A stretch of 64,000 bases of DNA from Hordeum vulgare subsp. vulgare. Taxonomy: Eukaryota; Streptophyta; Magnoliopsida; Poales; Poaceae. A program made the position numbers and the translations under genes. This document shows, piece after piece, positions 56,731 through 64,000 of the stretch. The stretch is from contig NC_058522.1 of assembly GCF_904849725.1 (NCBI RefSeq), forward strand, positions 196,647,986 to 196,711,985, written 5' to 3'. The notes under the pieces were generated by a model that was not told where the DNA came from, did no database searches, and worked only from the letters and a program-made list of their open reading frames with translations. The first letter of the stretch is position 1. The number at the start of each line of letters is the position of its first letter.

Positions 56731-56869
56731 CTTGTCATTATAAACACTTAACGTAATACTCCTTGGCATGCAGATTCTGCTAATTACATTGTTCCTAAAC
56801 ATATTCCACCCAGCTTCACCTATCAACAAAGGAAAAAAAATTCTTCTATGATTTATGACATTAATTTTG

Positions 56870-57270
56870 GGATGCGCCACATCTTTACAAAGAAGGAGTA
56901 GATGGTGTTATTAGATGTTGTATCCCTTAGCATGAGAAGGAACAAATTATAAGGAAGTGTCATTCCGAGGCCTACGGAGGACAACATGCTGGTGACAGAA
57001 CTGCATACAAAGTATTACAATCTGGTTTCTATTGTCCTACTCTCTTTAAAGATGTTCGTAAGTATGTCCTTCCTTGTGATGAACGCCAAAGAGTTGGCAA
57101 TATTTGAAACGTCAAAAATGGCTATGAACTATTCACTTGCTATTGAACCATTTTACGTGTGGGGTTTCGACTTTATGAGACCTTTTCCTCCCTCTAATGA
57201 ATATACTCATCTATTAGTTGCTTTTGATTATGTTACTAAGTTGGTAGAAGCTATTCCAACTAGTATTGCT
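56870..57270 (+). pseudogene. pol: Athila-type integrase, interrupted
   Basis: The zinc-binding part reads CHSEAYGGQHAGDRTAYKV, GFYCPTLFKDVRKYVL and CDERQRVGN (56960-57100); the last Cys is replaced by Arg. The core begins WGFDFMRPFPPSNEYTHLLV (57162-57221) with the first catalytic Asp and continues to TKLVEAIPTSIAC at 57274. Here a Tat-type LTR starts, so the remaining DDE residues are absent. Confidence 0.82.
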
Positions 57271-58131
57271 TGTTGAGGCGATCAGACCGAGGGTATCCAG
57301 GCCCGTCTTCTTACATGCCCAAGCACAAGTCGTGCCAGGGACCACCATGACCTGTTTTAGGATTCGTGACCAAGACCCTCGTAAGGACCCCACCTCGCTA
57401 GGAGAACCCTCGCAGACGATGCCGGGGGCCAAGTCAAGCCCTGCCTCACGAGGGGACCTCCTGAGGATGCCCTCGGGACTCTCGTAGGGCGGGCCGGGAA
57501 AAGGAGGCCCTGCGGGTCTAAGGACCCTGCGGTGTCGCATGGGTGACGCACACCATGGGAGATAGAGCTACGAGGCGCATAGGCGGGCGCTGACGAGGAG
57601 GCTTTCCCCTTTTGTGCTAAGGGAGCAGTGCCATCGCCGATTCCCAAAGCAAACCCTATAGATTTTCCTTTTTGGTTATAGACCGGAGGAGCGCCAGGGT
57701 CGGAGGTCTTCCACGAGCCCTGCAACATGTCATTCAGTATGTTTTACAGGCGGCGACTATTTTTGCCAGGGTAGACTGCGATCATGTCCCCCTTCAAACT
57801 GGACGTTGCAGCAACAAATCCTTACATGTGTTTTCTGGGGAAGAGGACCAGGGCCAATATAAGATAGGGCATGCTACCACCACAAGGGGATGGAGGATCA
57901 GCAAGAACACACCTTTGTACTCCCTCTCACTCTCGGGAAATCCATACAACCACGAGTAGGGTTTTACAAACCGAGGTGGCCCTTACCTAGGTAACTGCCA
58001 TGTCCTTAGTTCTTCTTCCTTCGCTCGAACACGCCGCAGTGTCACCATGGTGTTGTGTTGTAGAGTAGGTAGGAAATCCTACGCACCCCATAGTTCGAAC
58101 CTCGTGAGTCCCTGAAGCCCCGACTATGACA
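57271..58131 (+). repeat. 5' LTR of the plus-strand Tat-type element, about 861 bp
   Basis: It begins TGTTGAGGCGATC and ends CCGACTATGACA at 58131, directly before the primer motif TTTGGCGAGCTAGG. A TATA-like CAATATAAGA lies at about 57856-57865. The insertion site is within the Athila integrase; the target duplication cannot be tested because the far LTR is outside the window or lost. Confidence 0.75.
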
Positions 58132-58151
58132 TTTGGCGAGCTAGGTAGGGG
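58132..58151 (+). other. Primer-binding site of the Tat-type element
   Basis: TTTGGCGAGCTAGGTAGGGG follows the LTR immediately. TTTGGCGCGCCAGGTAGGGG is the usual form of this motif in the group; two or three substitutions are present here. Confidence 0.7.
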
Positions 58152-58157
58152 TGCACT

Positions 58158-59580
58158 ATGACTCTTTGGTTTCATCTCAGCTTCGCCTCTGCCCATTCGA
58201 TGGTTGTTGTCCATCGTATTTGCCTCGAGTGTCAGGCAACCCGCGTCGCCCAGACTGCCGCCGTTACTCCATCGATGAGGCGTCTGACGCCGTCGGCGAC
58301 GCCGTTGGCCACAAACAACAAGACTCCTCCTTCCACCCCAACGGCTATGATGCTTGGTTGGGTCGCATCACCAAGCTTGTCACAGCTGCCAAGGAAGCTC
58401 CGACAGACTCTCGCTTGTTTCGCCTCCCTCCGTCTCGTGCGGGAGACCTAGCCCATGGAGCTCCCCCGCCACCTCCCATGCGCAACGACCCAGTCTAGCC
58501 CCGGCGCGACTCATGCCACCTGATCAGCACGGTGGAGCTCCTCCGCATGTCCAAGATGAGGACAACAGTCGGGTCGTCTAACGTCCACCGCAAGACACTC
58601 GCAAGGTTCTTGAGCAGCACCGCCAACGTCGGGATTAGATCGTCCAAGATTTCGCACCGGCCGGGATATAGAACACGACCGCTCTCGCTCGTGGCACCCA
58701 CTCGAATATCGTGGTTTGTCGGGGCTTCACCCACGAGCTGCGTCGAGTGGTATGCCACATTAAGTTCAATCCCGAGCTTTCCTCATGCTATGATGGTGCC
58801 CCCGACCCAACGAAGTTTATCCTGCTCTACACCCTTAGCGTCGAGGTGGTTGGCAGCAACAACAAGGTCATGGCTAACCGGTTCCCTAAGGCTCTCAAGG
58901 ACAACGAACACTCATAACTCATGAAACTACCCGAGGAGAAGATTTGCTCGTGGAGCCAAGTCTAGGAGAAATTCTTAGACATCTTCAAAGGCACGCACGA
59001 CTACCCCCTCTCCGTCAACGACCTGGCGACGTGTGAAGCAACACCCAGGGGAGACCCTATGCAAGTACATTTAGCGCTTTAGCCAGGTACGTAACAACAA
59101 GATTCTGCGTGCCTCGGACGAAGCCATCATCATGGTGTTATCCAATGGATTCACGGACGTCCTCACGTGTGAAAGTCTAGCTATGAATGATAGCTTGAGC
59201 ACCACGTTGAAGTTGTTCAACATCGCTAACAAGTGCACCAAGGCTGAAGAAGGTCGGCTGTTCATCCGCGACAACCCCGACAATTCGACGCGGTGTGTGA
59301 CGATGGCAAGGCGATGGCCAAGGAGGTAAAGCATAAGGGCTGAGTAGTGCTCGTGGAAAAGACTGAACGAAAGCACGAGAACGACCGTGATGTGCCCGAG
59401 AAGGACCGCCGCCCACTCTGCGCATTTCACAATATACGCACTCACAGCACCGAGGAATGGAAAGAGCTCTGGTCCCTTCTTGTTGAGCGTGCCACCCGGC
59501 GCCCAGACTGCAACGACCGCGGCGCCCGCCGTCGTGGTGGCCTCGAAGGCGGCAAGTGGGACAGCTCCAATGGCAACCCT
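58158..59580 (+). pseudogene. gag: Gypsy gag (Tat type), interrupted by CACTA-2
   Basis: The capsid-like block is spread over two frames: VCRGFTHELRRVVCHIKFNP, FILLYTLSVEVVGSNNKVMA, NRFPKALKDNEH (58711-58917), then DEAIIMVLSNGFTDVLTCES, SLSTTLKLFNIANKCTKAEE (59115-59250). The nucleocapsid motif reads CAFHNIRTHSTEEWKELW (59419-59472), where intact relatives have C-x-x-H-...-C. Its final Cys is Trp. The upstream part (58158-58700) is frameshifted and Ala/Pro/Thr-rich. At 59581 CACTA-2 begins. Confidence 0.75.
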
Positions 59581-59599
59581 CCACTACTAGGGAAGACCT

Positions 59600-60470
59600 T
59601 ATCACAGAATCTTAGCAACAGCGCGGGACATGATGGAGCTCTACTGCTACTTAGCAGTAGCGCGTTCTAAATACAGACGCTACTGCTATGAACTTAGCAG
59701 CAGCCCGACTCGGTAGAACCGCGCTGCTACTAAAATTGACCAACCTTTCCCGCCACGCTAGGTTTAGTAGTAGCGCGCTTAAAATAATCGCGGTGCTGCT
59801 AACATGATAGTAGTAGCGCGCTTTTTTTCCTTGTCGCTACTGCTATTTGTGAAACTGGCCACATGGCAGGCCCCGCTTAGCAGCAACGCGTGTGACAAAG
59901 AAGCGCTACTGCTATATTATTAGCAACAGCACTTTTTTCTACCAGCGCTACTGCTAAGCCGTAGCCATACCACCTTTTTCCTCCCCTCTGCCCTCCCCTC
60001 CTCTATTCCTCACTTTCCCCTAGCTCCCACCTCCTCTCTCCCTCACTTTGCTTCTTCCTCACTATTAACGCCCAAATCTGTTTCCCGCCTCTCCTTCTTC
60101 CCTCAAATCTGCTTCCCGCCTCTGCTTCTTCCCCCTCGTCGCCGCGGGGGCCCGTTCCCTTGCACTAGACCTAGCCACGCCTCACCTCAAGCGCCGGAGC
60201 CCTGCCCTCACCCTCGACCTCGCCGGAGTCCTGCCCCTGCCTCTGACCCCGACACTCGTCCCCTTCACCTGCACTCGCCCCGACCCCCCGACCTCGGCAA
60301 CCCCACCCTCGCCCCGACCCCGGCCCCACGCGCCACGCCTCCCTCCTCTGCTACCTTCCCTCCCAACCTCGGTTGTCCTCCGGCCTGCCTCCTCACCCCT
60401 GCACCCTGTGTAAGCCCCCACCGCTCCTCCTCTCTCTTCTAGCTAGGGTTCTTCTGTTACTTTAATTATG
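59600..60470 (+). other. CACTA-2 left subterminal repeats and CT-rich leader
   Basis: 59600-59960 contains about ten variants of AGCAGTAGCGCG and GCGCTACTGCTA in both orientations, the expected protein-binding repeats. 59970-60420 is CT- and CCG-rich (for example CTTCCCGCCTCTGCTTCTTC) and has no recognisable coding domain. It may be an untranslated leader. Confidence 0.65.
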
Positions 60471-60782
60471 TTTTATTTAGTGTAGTAGGTTAATTAGGTT
60501 ATCTATTTAGTTATGAACCCGAATTATCAAACTAGATGGTTAATTTGGCTATATTATAAACCCTGGTTAGTATGAAACCTAGGAAAGATTAGTTAAAGCA
60601 ATTGTTGCTATTTAAAAAAACAGAATTTGAAGTGGATAGATTTGTTAAAGCAACTGCTTCTATTTTTAATTAGTTTCAAATTTAGGTAGGCTGAATTTAG
60701 TTTCAAATATTGTGAAGAAAAATGACTTCTTGCATTTTTCATCAAGTTCTATATTTTTCTTCCTTTTATATGCAAATTCGAA

Positions 60783-60890
60783 GTGGACATGTGATATGTG
60801 GACAAGTGATTTGGACATGTCATATTTGGAATTTGGACATTTCATATTTGGACATGTGATGTTTTGGACATGTCATATTTGGAAAATTAT
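60783..60890 (+). repeat. Short tandem repeat (TTTGGACATGTCATA-like) in CACTA-2
   Basis: Variants of GGACATGTGATATTTGGACA recur about six times with spacing of 15-20 bp. It is simple-sequence-like and non-coding. Confidence 0.7.
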
Positions 60891-60990
60891 GATTATGTGC
60901 AGGGTAAATGATCCGAGTTGCCTATGTTTCGCTGGAATATTGATTCATTTCCGTTCCGGTGAATTTCACTCGCTCCATATGTCCACTTTT

Positions 60991-61041
60991 TAGCAAAGGT
61001 CATGCCAAAATTTTCCGTAAATTTTGGCATGACTTCTGCTA
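60991..61041. repeat. Hairpin in CACTA-2 leader
   Basis: GTCATGCCAAAATTT (60999-61013) and AAATTTTGGCATGAC (61019-61033) are perfect 15-nt inverted repeats separated by TCCGT. Imperfect pairing extends outward to TAGCA/TGCTA. It lies about 130 bp upstream of the small ORF at 61172. Confidence 0.8.
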
Positions 61042-61171
61042 GAAAGTATGCATATCGAATGCCGGGATTTTGCTCGGAAACGGCATTCCGGCAAACATAG
61101 ATCTTTTTTATGTCATTTCTCATTTTTTTTGTAGTTTTATAATTAAACGAGTAGACTTAATCATAGGAAAC

Positions 61172-61378
61172 ATGTCGAACAACGAAGAAATCGGGCCTTC
61201 TGACCAAGATGGAGACGAGATGGATTACGAGGGTGAACAACAATACCTCGACTTTTTGTCTGCTAAGCATAGTCAAGGTTTGCAGGTCGGCCTAGATGAT
61301 GCTACTGACGCCGACGTAGACACTGTCTTTTTGTGTGCTCAGCACATACAAGGTTTGCGTATGATGAAACTGCGTTGA
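61172..61378 (+). CDS. Small acidic ORF in CACTA-2 (N-terminal part of a CACTA-encoded protein)
   Basis: ATG 61172 opens MSNNEEIGPSDQDGDEMDYE then GEQQYLDFLSAKHSQG and a second AQHIQGL repeat, 68 codons, stop TGA at 61376. I recognise MDYEGEQQYLDFLSA-like text as the acidic N-terminus of an ORF that accompanies transposase in related Triticeae CACTA elements. In those it is followed by a basic domain, which is absent here. It has no known enzymatic motif. An upstream in-frame ATG (61070) exists, but the MSNN start fits the family better. Probably a truncated remnant. Confidence 0.5.
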   Translation: MSNNEEIGPSDQDGDEMDYEGEQQYLDFLSAKHSQGLQVGLDDATDADVDTVFLCAQHIQGLRMMKLR

Positions 61379-61510
61379 TTATTTATGTCGACTATATGTT
61401 GCATCGAGTTGCTAACCCTTTCTTTTTTGTGTTGCTCAAGTATATTTTGTTGGATATGCTTGTACATTCTCTTGATGAAGATGCATCTCTAACAGGTACC
61501 TAGATTCTTG

Positions 61511-61768
61511 ATGGCGAAGTACCGGTGCTATGTCGTGTAAAAAGGAAATGTTCCGGGAGTATACGACGGGTGGTCCGAGTGTCAGGCGCAAGTGGAGGGG
61601 GACTCAGGCGCCAGCCATAAAGGTTTCAAAAGCAGACAAGAGGCAAAAGCTAGTTACGTGAGGAGGCTCACGCTAGTGCGAGAGAGGGCTCATAACCGCC
61701 ACCTCATGTACTACATAGTTTCGCTCTCACTCATAGTGATAGCTCTTCTCACGTATATCCTTGTTTAG
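61511..61768 (+). pseudogene. Viroplasmin-like (Cauli_VI/RNase H1 N-terminal) domain ORF with membrane tail, in CACTA-2
   Basis: The frame from ATG 61511 to TAG 61766-61768 is 85 codons long with one internal TAA (codon 10). Residues 1-48 show the viroplasmin/RNase H1 hybrid-binding pattern: GVYDGWSECQAQVEG, HKGFKSRQEAKASYV. The family motif has VYxxW-ECxxQV-x-K-GF-s-EA. A basic segment (VRERAHNRH) follows, then about 20 hydrophobic residues, MYYIVSLSLIVIALLTYILV, ending at the stop. This predicts a cytosolic nucleic-acid-binding domain on a tail anchor. A related domain occurs in RNase H1 and caulimovirus proteins; here it stands alone in a transposon. The stop suggests decay, or a damaged copy. 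Confidence 0.6.
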
Positions 61769-62283
61769 ATGGATGACGATGTAGTTGCAAGTATTCGAGA
61801 CTTGTCTCGCTATTTTCGAGATGTTGACGAAAGACCACTTTATGTTGGATGATGATTATGATGTTGACATTATTTGATGATACTATTTGTATATTTAGCT
61901 ATGATTACATTTTTGGTATCGCAGCCATTTGAATGCGTACGATGATAACATTTGTATGTGCTAATGATTCTTGTATAAAGCCTGTTCATATACAAAACAA
62001 ATATGCAGAAAAAAATCAAAAACTAATAAACTTAGCAGTAGCGCGTGGAGTAAACTTAACAGCAGCGTGCCATTACCAGTAGCACGGTCTACTACAAGGC
62101 GCTACCGATATTAGCACGAGTGCGCTGTTCTAGAGCCCGGTGCTGCTACACATGTATAGCAGTAGCACGGTCCAACCCGCGCTACTACTACAGGTTAGCT
62201 GTAGCGCCATATGAGTAGCGCGGATTCACACGCTACTACTATACATAATACCCGCGCTTCTGCTAGGCTTTTCCCTAGTAGTG

Positions 62284-62640
62284 CTCGGCAGGCCTGGTGT
62301 GATCAGCCTCGCGAGGATGCTTAGCATGATCGCCCTAGTGAGGATGCTTAGCACGAGCATCCTCGCGGGGTGCGCCATCGAGACAACACTACTCTTCCAC
62401 CACTGCCACCGCCTCTCGGGAGGGCCGACAACAACTGGCATGAAGAGGAGTCCGGGGGCTGTGAGGAGCCTTGTGGCGTAGCCTGTATCCTTGGCAGAGC
62501 GCACACCCCTGCATCAAACTTCCTGGTCAAGTACTTCTCTCGGGAAGTAAACACGGCCCTCCCGAATCCAGCAACCGTGCGACCCCTCAAGTGGTTGCAG
62601 TATGCCATCACCTTCGAATTCAAGGATGGCCTCGAGTCCA
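62284..62640 (+). pseudogene. Gag C-terminal remnant and gag-protease linker after CACTA-2
   Basis: After the CTC duplication, sequence of the Tat-type element resumes. It shows a repeated 34-bp phrase (GATCAGCCTCGCGAGGATGC / GATCGCCCTAGTGAGGATGC) and Arg/Pro-rich text in several frames. FEFKDGLESTSSVGALPML at about 62617-62670 leads into the protease. I see no catalytic motif. Confidence 0.5.
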
Positions 62641-62649
62641 CGTCCTCTG

Positions 62650-63157
62650 TGGGCGCGCTCCCCATGTTGTGCACCCCACCATCAGCAATGTCTCAGCCAC
62701 CAAGACCCTGATCGATGGAGGCGCTAGCCTCAATGTGCTCTGTACTGAGAGCTTCAAGATGTTTCAGGTGCCTTACGACCAGCTGATGCCTACGAGGCCG
62801 TTTTCAGGAGTGTCCGACGGTTCTACTGTTCACATAGGGCAAGTTTGCATCCTTGTGACCTTCGGCACGCACAAAAACTACCACACCGAGCTCATTGATT
62901 TTGATGTGGTGCACATCCCCCTCCCATACAACACAACCCTGGGGTACTCAACATTGGCCAAGTTCATGGCAGCAACGCACCACCGCTACAATATCCTCTG
63001 GATGCCTGGCTGCAACGGCATCATCACCATCGCTTGTGATGAAAAGGATACGACCTATTATCTCGAGCGCACATACAAGCCTATCGCGGATGAGTATTCA
63101 GATGGTGAGGGAGATGCCATCTCGTCCCATGCGGCGCCATCGAGGAAGAGGCAGTAG
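62650..63157 (+). pseudogene. pol: Gypsy protease (Tat type), well preserved
   Basis: The frame ending at 63157 contains KTLIDGGASLNVLCTESFKM (active-site DGGASLN at 62711-62731), VPYDQLMPTRPFSGVSDGST, GQVCILVTFGTHKNYHTELI and YNTTLGYSTLAKFMAATHHR, closing with GCNGIITIACDEKDTTYYLE. This is the best-preserved protease in the window. The active Asp and the two following Gly are intact. The N-terminal side is entered from another frame near 62640. Protease matures Gag-Pol. Confidence 0.87.
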
Positions 63158-63189
63158 TAGTCCACCCCAGGCTCCACCAATGCGAGGAA

Positions 63190-63690
63190 CACATTGTCCG
63201 ATGCCAGCACTGTGATCCCCATTCCCACAACCTACACTGGCCTCCCCCTCGCATACGGAGGCACACCCGGTGCGTCCTTCCAGATGGGCTCGGGGGGCTT
63301 CCACCTGGAACGCGTCCGACCTGACCAGGATCACGAAGGAGTTGCTCGGGCACCTAATGGGGGCGTCCTTCGTCACGCGCCCTCGCGAGCACGAGGCGCG
63401 ACACCAAGCACGAGGGGCACAAGAGTTCCTCGCCCAACAGATAGACAAGTTGTAGGAGGCCACCGAGAGCCTATGACACTCCAATAGCACGGCCGCCACC
63501 CACTAGAAGAATGACAAGGTACGCATGTCACTTGACGTAAGAGGCCTCAACGGGGACGACTCTCGGGACCGCTTCTAGCCGGCATGCGCTCGCATGAGCT
63601 GGAGCACCGCCGCTGGCCGCATTCACATGCCCTTCGGCATGAGGAATGGTCCCGCCACCTTCCAAATGCAAGCGCGGCTCTCGGTGGTGC
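63190..63690 (+). pseudogene. pol: Tat-type pol remnant (deleted RT)
   Basis: Several pieces of Pol remain. VRMSLDVRGLN (about 63518-63550) resembles the RT block MCVDYRGLN, and RIHMPFGMRNGPATFQM (63619-63669) matches the MPFGLRNAGATFQ block. In a normal element these two blocks are about 70 residues apart; here they are about 25 apart, so a large internal deletion removed the palm. No YxDD box follows. The piece between the protease and these blocks (63190-63490) is degenerate. Confidence 0.6.
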
Positions 63691-64000
63691 CCCGTGAGTG
63701 ATCGAGCTCTGGCGAGCCCTAAAGATCGCAAGAACAGGTCGTGCCGACGACCGCAGCGCCTTGATTTCTAGGTGACTTTTTGGTTGTTGAATTAAGGGAA
63801 CGCATCGGGTGGTGCATGCATCGAGTAGGAAAGGTTTCATCCTAATAGCACCCTTTCTTTTTTGGTTGTGTATCGAACCTAATTATCATTTCTTTAATTT
63901 TATGTCTCCATTCCACCCGAATTGCCACGTGTGTGTGACTCCCCTCTGGCCACCTCCTGACTAGGGGATGATCATGACACCTATGCGCCGGTCCGTCCTA
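63691..64000. other. Unassigned sequence at window end
   Basis: Moderately mixed composition with a T-rich stretch (63855-63905). No ORF of note, no terminal repeat and no LTR end is visible. It may continue the Tat-type element or be another insertion. Confidence 0.3.

Larger units (their letters stand above)
51769..57270 (+). mobile_element. Athila-lineage Gypsy element, plus strand, truncated
   Basis: The order LTR (51769-53277), primer site, gag, protease, RT, RNase H and integrase defines Gypsy. LTR opening TGATACGTCCATTTTGCATC and protein text identify the Athila lineage. The integrase is interrupted at 57270 by a Tat-type LTR. The 3' half and 3' LTR are not in the window. Coding regions contain many stops. 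Confidence 0.88.
59582..62283 (+). mobile_element. CACTA transposon 2 (non-autonomous), 2702 bp
   Basis: The left terminus CACTACTAGGGAA (59582) and the reverse complement of the right terminus, CACTACTAGGGAAAAGCC, are matching inverted repeats. Both flanks carry CTC (59579-59581 and 62284-62286), the 3-bp target duplication. Subterminal regions (59600-59960 and 62030-62260) repeat AGCAGTAGCGCG and its complement many times. It encodes only small ORFs and no transposase, so it is non-autonomous. It is inserted in the gag of the surrounding Tat-type element. Confidence 0.93.
57271..63690 (+). mobile_element. Tat-type Gypsy element, plus strand, with nested CACTA-2
   Basis: LTR (57271-58131), primer site, gag (58158-59580), CACTA-2 insertion, remaining gag, protease (to 63157) and heavily deleted RT (to about 63690). 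Gag and protease motifs match Tat-lineage elements. The LTR interrupts the Athila integrase, so this element is younger than that one. Its LTR shares features (for example TTCCCCTTTTGTGC-like text) with the LTR at 1159-2000. Confidence 0.8.

Noticed and set aside
60182..60421. Gly/Arg-rich minus-strand open frame in CACTA-2
   Set aside because: Composition is dictated by a CCG/CCCTCGC low-complexity leader.
1..64000. tRNA, rRNA or host protein-coding genes
   Set aside because: No tRNA cloverleaf, rRNA or multi-exon host gene was recognised; tRNA-like motifs seen were only short primer-binding sites next to LTRs.

Overview
This window is intergenic DNA from a large grass genome, most likely a Triticeae species (wheat, barley, rye or a relative). 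I see no host gene, tRNA or rRNA. Almost every base can be assigned to nested or truncated transposable elements: an SIRE/Maximus-like Copia element, Athila-lineage Gypsy elements with LTRs opening TGATACGTC or TGATATGTC, Tekay-like chromovirus LTRs of about 4.2 kb opening TGTCACACCCC, Tat-lineage Gypsy elements carrying a long antisense ORF (aORF), a plant L1-type LINE, two CACTA DNA transposons and one hAT-like MITE. Lineage names come from protein motifs and LTR ends recognised from memory; no database was searched. All coding regions are broken by stops, frameshifts or truncation.

Layout. 1-2000: 3' end of a plus-strand Tat-type Gypsy element (antisense aORF, polypurine tract, LTR). 2087-7265: plus-strand LINE with ORF1 and ORF2. 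7266-8055: end of an unidentified LTR element. 8056-14843: plus-strand Copia element cut off inside its reverse transcriptase. 14850-25043: minus-strand Tat-type element encoding only gag and protease; its aORF on the plus strand has a TATA box, carries a hAT-like MITE and has a 2.57-kb tandem duplication. 25043-25914: unassigned. 25915-30169: 3' LTR of a plus-strand Tekay-like element. 30170-41569: minus-strand Tat-type element with gag, protease, RT, RNase H, integrase, a 70-bp tandem array and an aORF, the last interrupted by an Athila solo LTR (31307-32890). 41570-41800: short orphan coding-like stretch. 41800-49250: 5' end of a minus-strand Tekay-like element whose LTR is split by CACTA-1 (44862-47837). 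49260-51615: 5' end of a minus-strand Athila element. 51616-51768: a 153-bp island of a Tat gag. 51769-57270: plus-strand Athila element. 57271-63690: plus-strand Tat-type element inserted in the Athila integrase and itself interrupted by CACTA-2 (59582-62283). 63690-64000: unassigned.

The most interesting structures are accessory ones: the promoter-bearing, duplicated aORF; a Mutator-like transposase fragment with a clean 90-nt intron carried antisense in CACTA-1; a 217-nt foldback upstream of the CACTA-1 transposase; and a small viroplasmin-domain plus membrane-tail reading frame in CACTA-2. Both CACTA insertions are supported by matching 3-bp target duplications and terminal inverted repeats, and the MITE by an 8-bp duplication.
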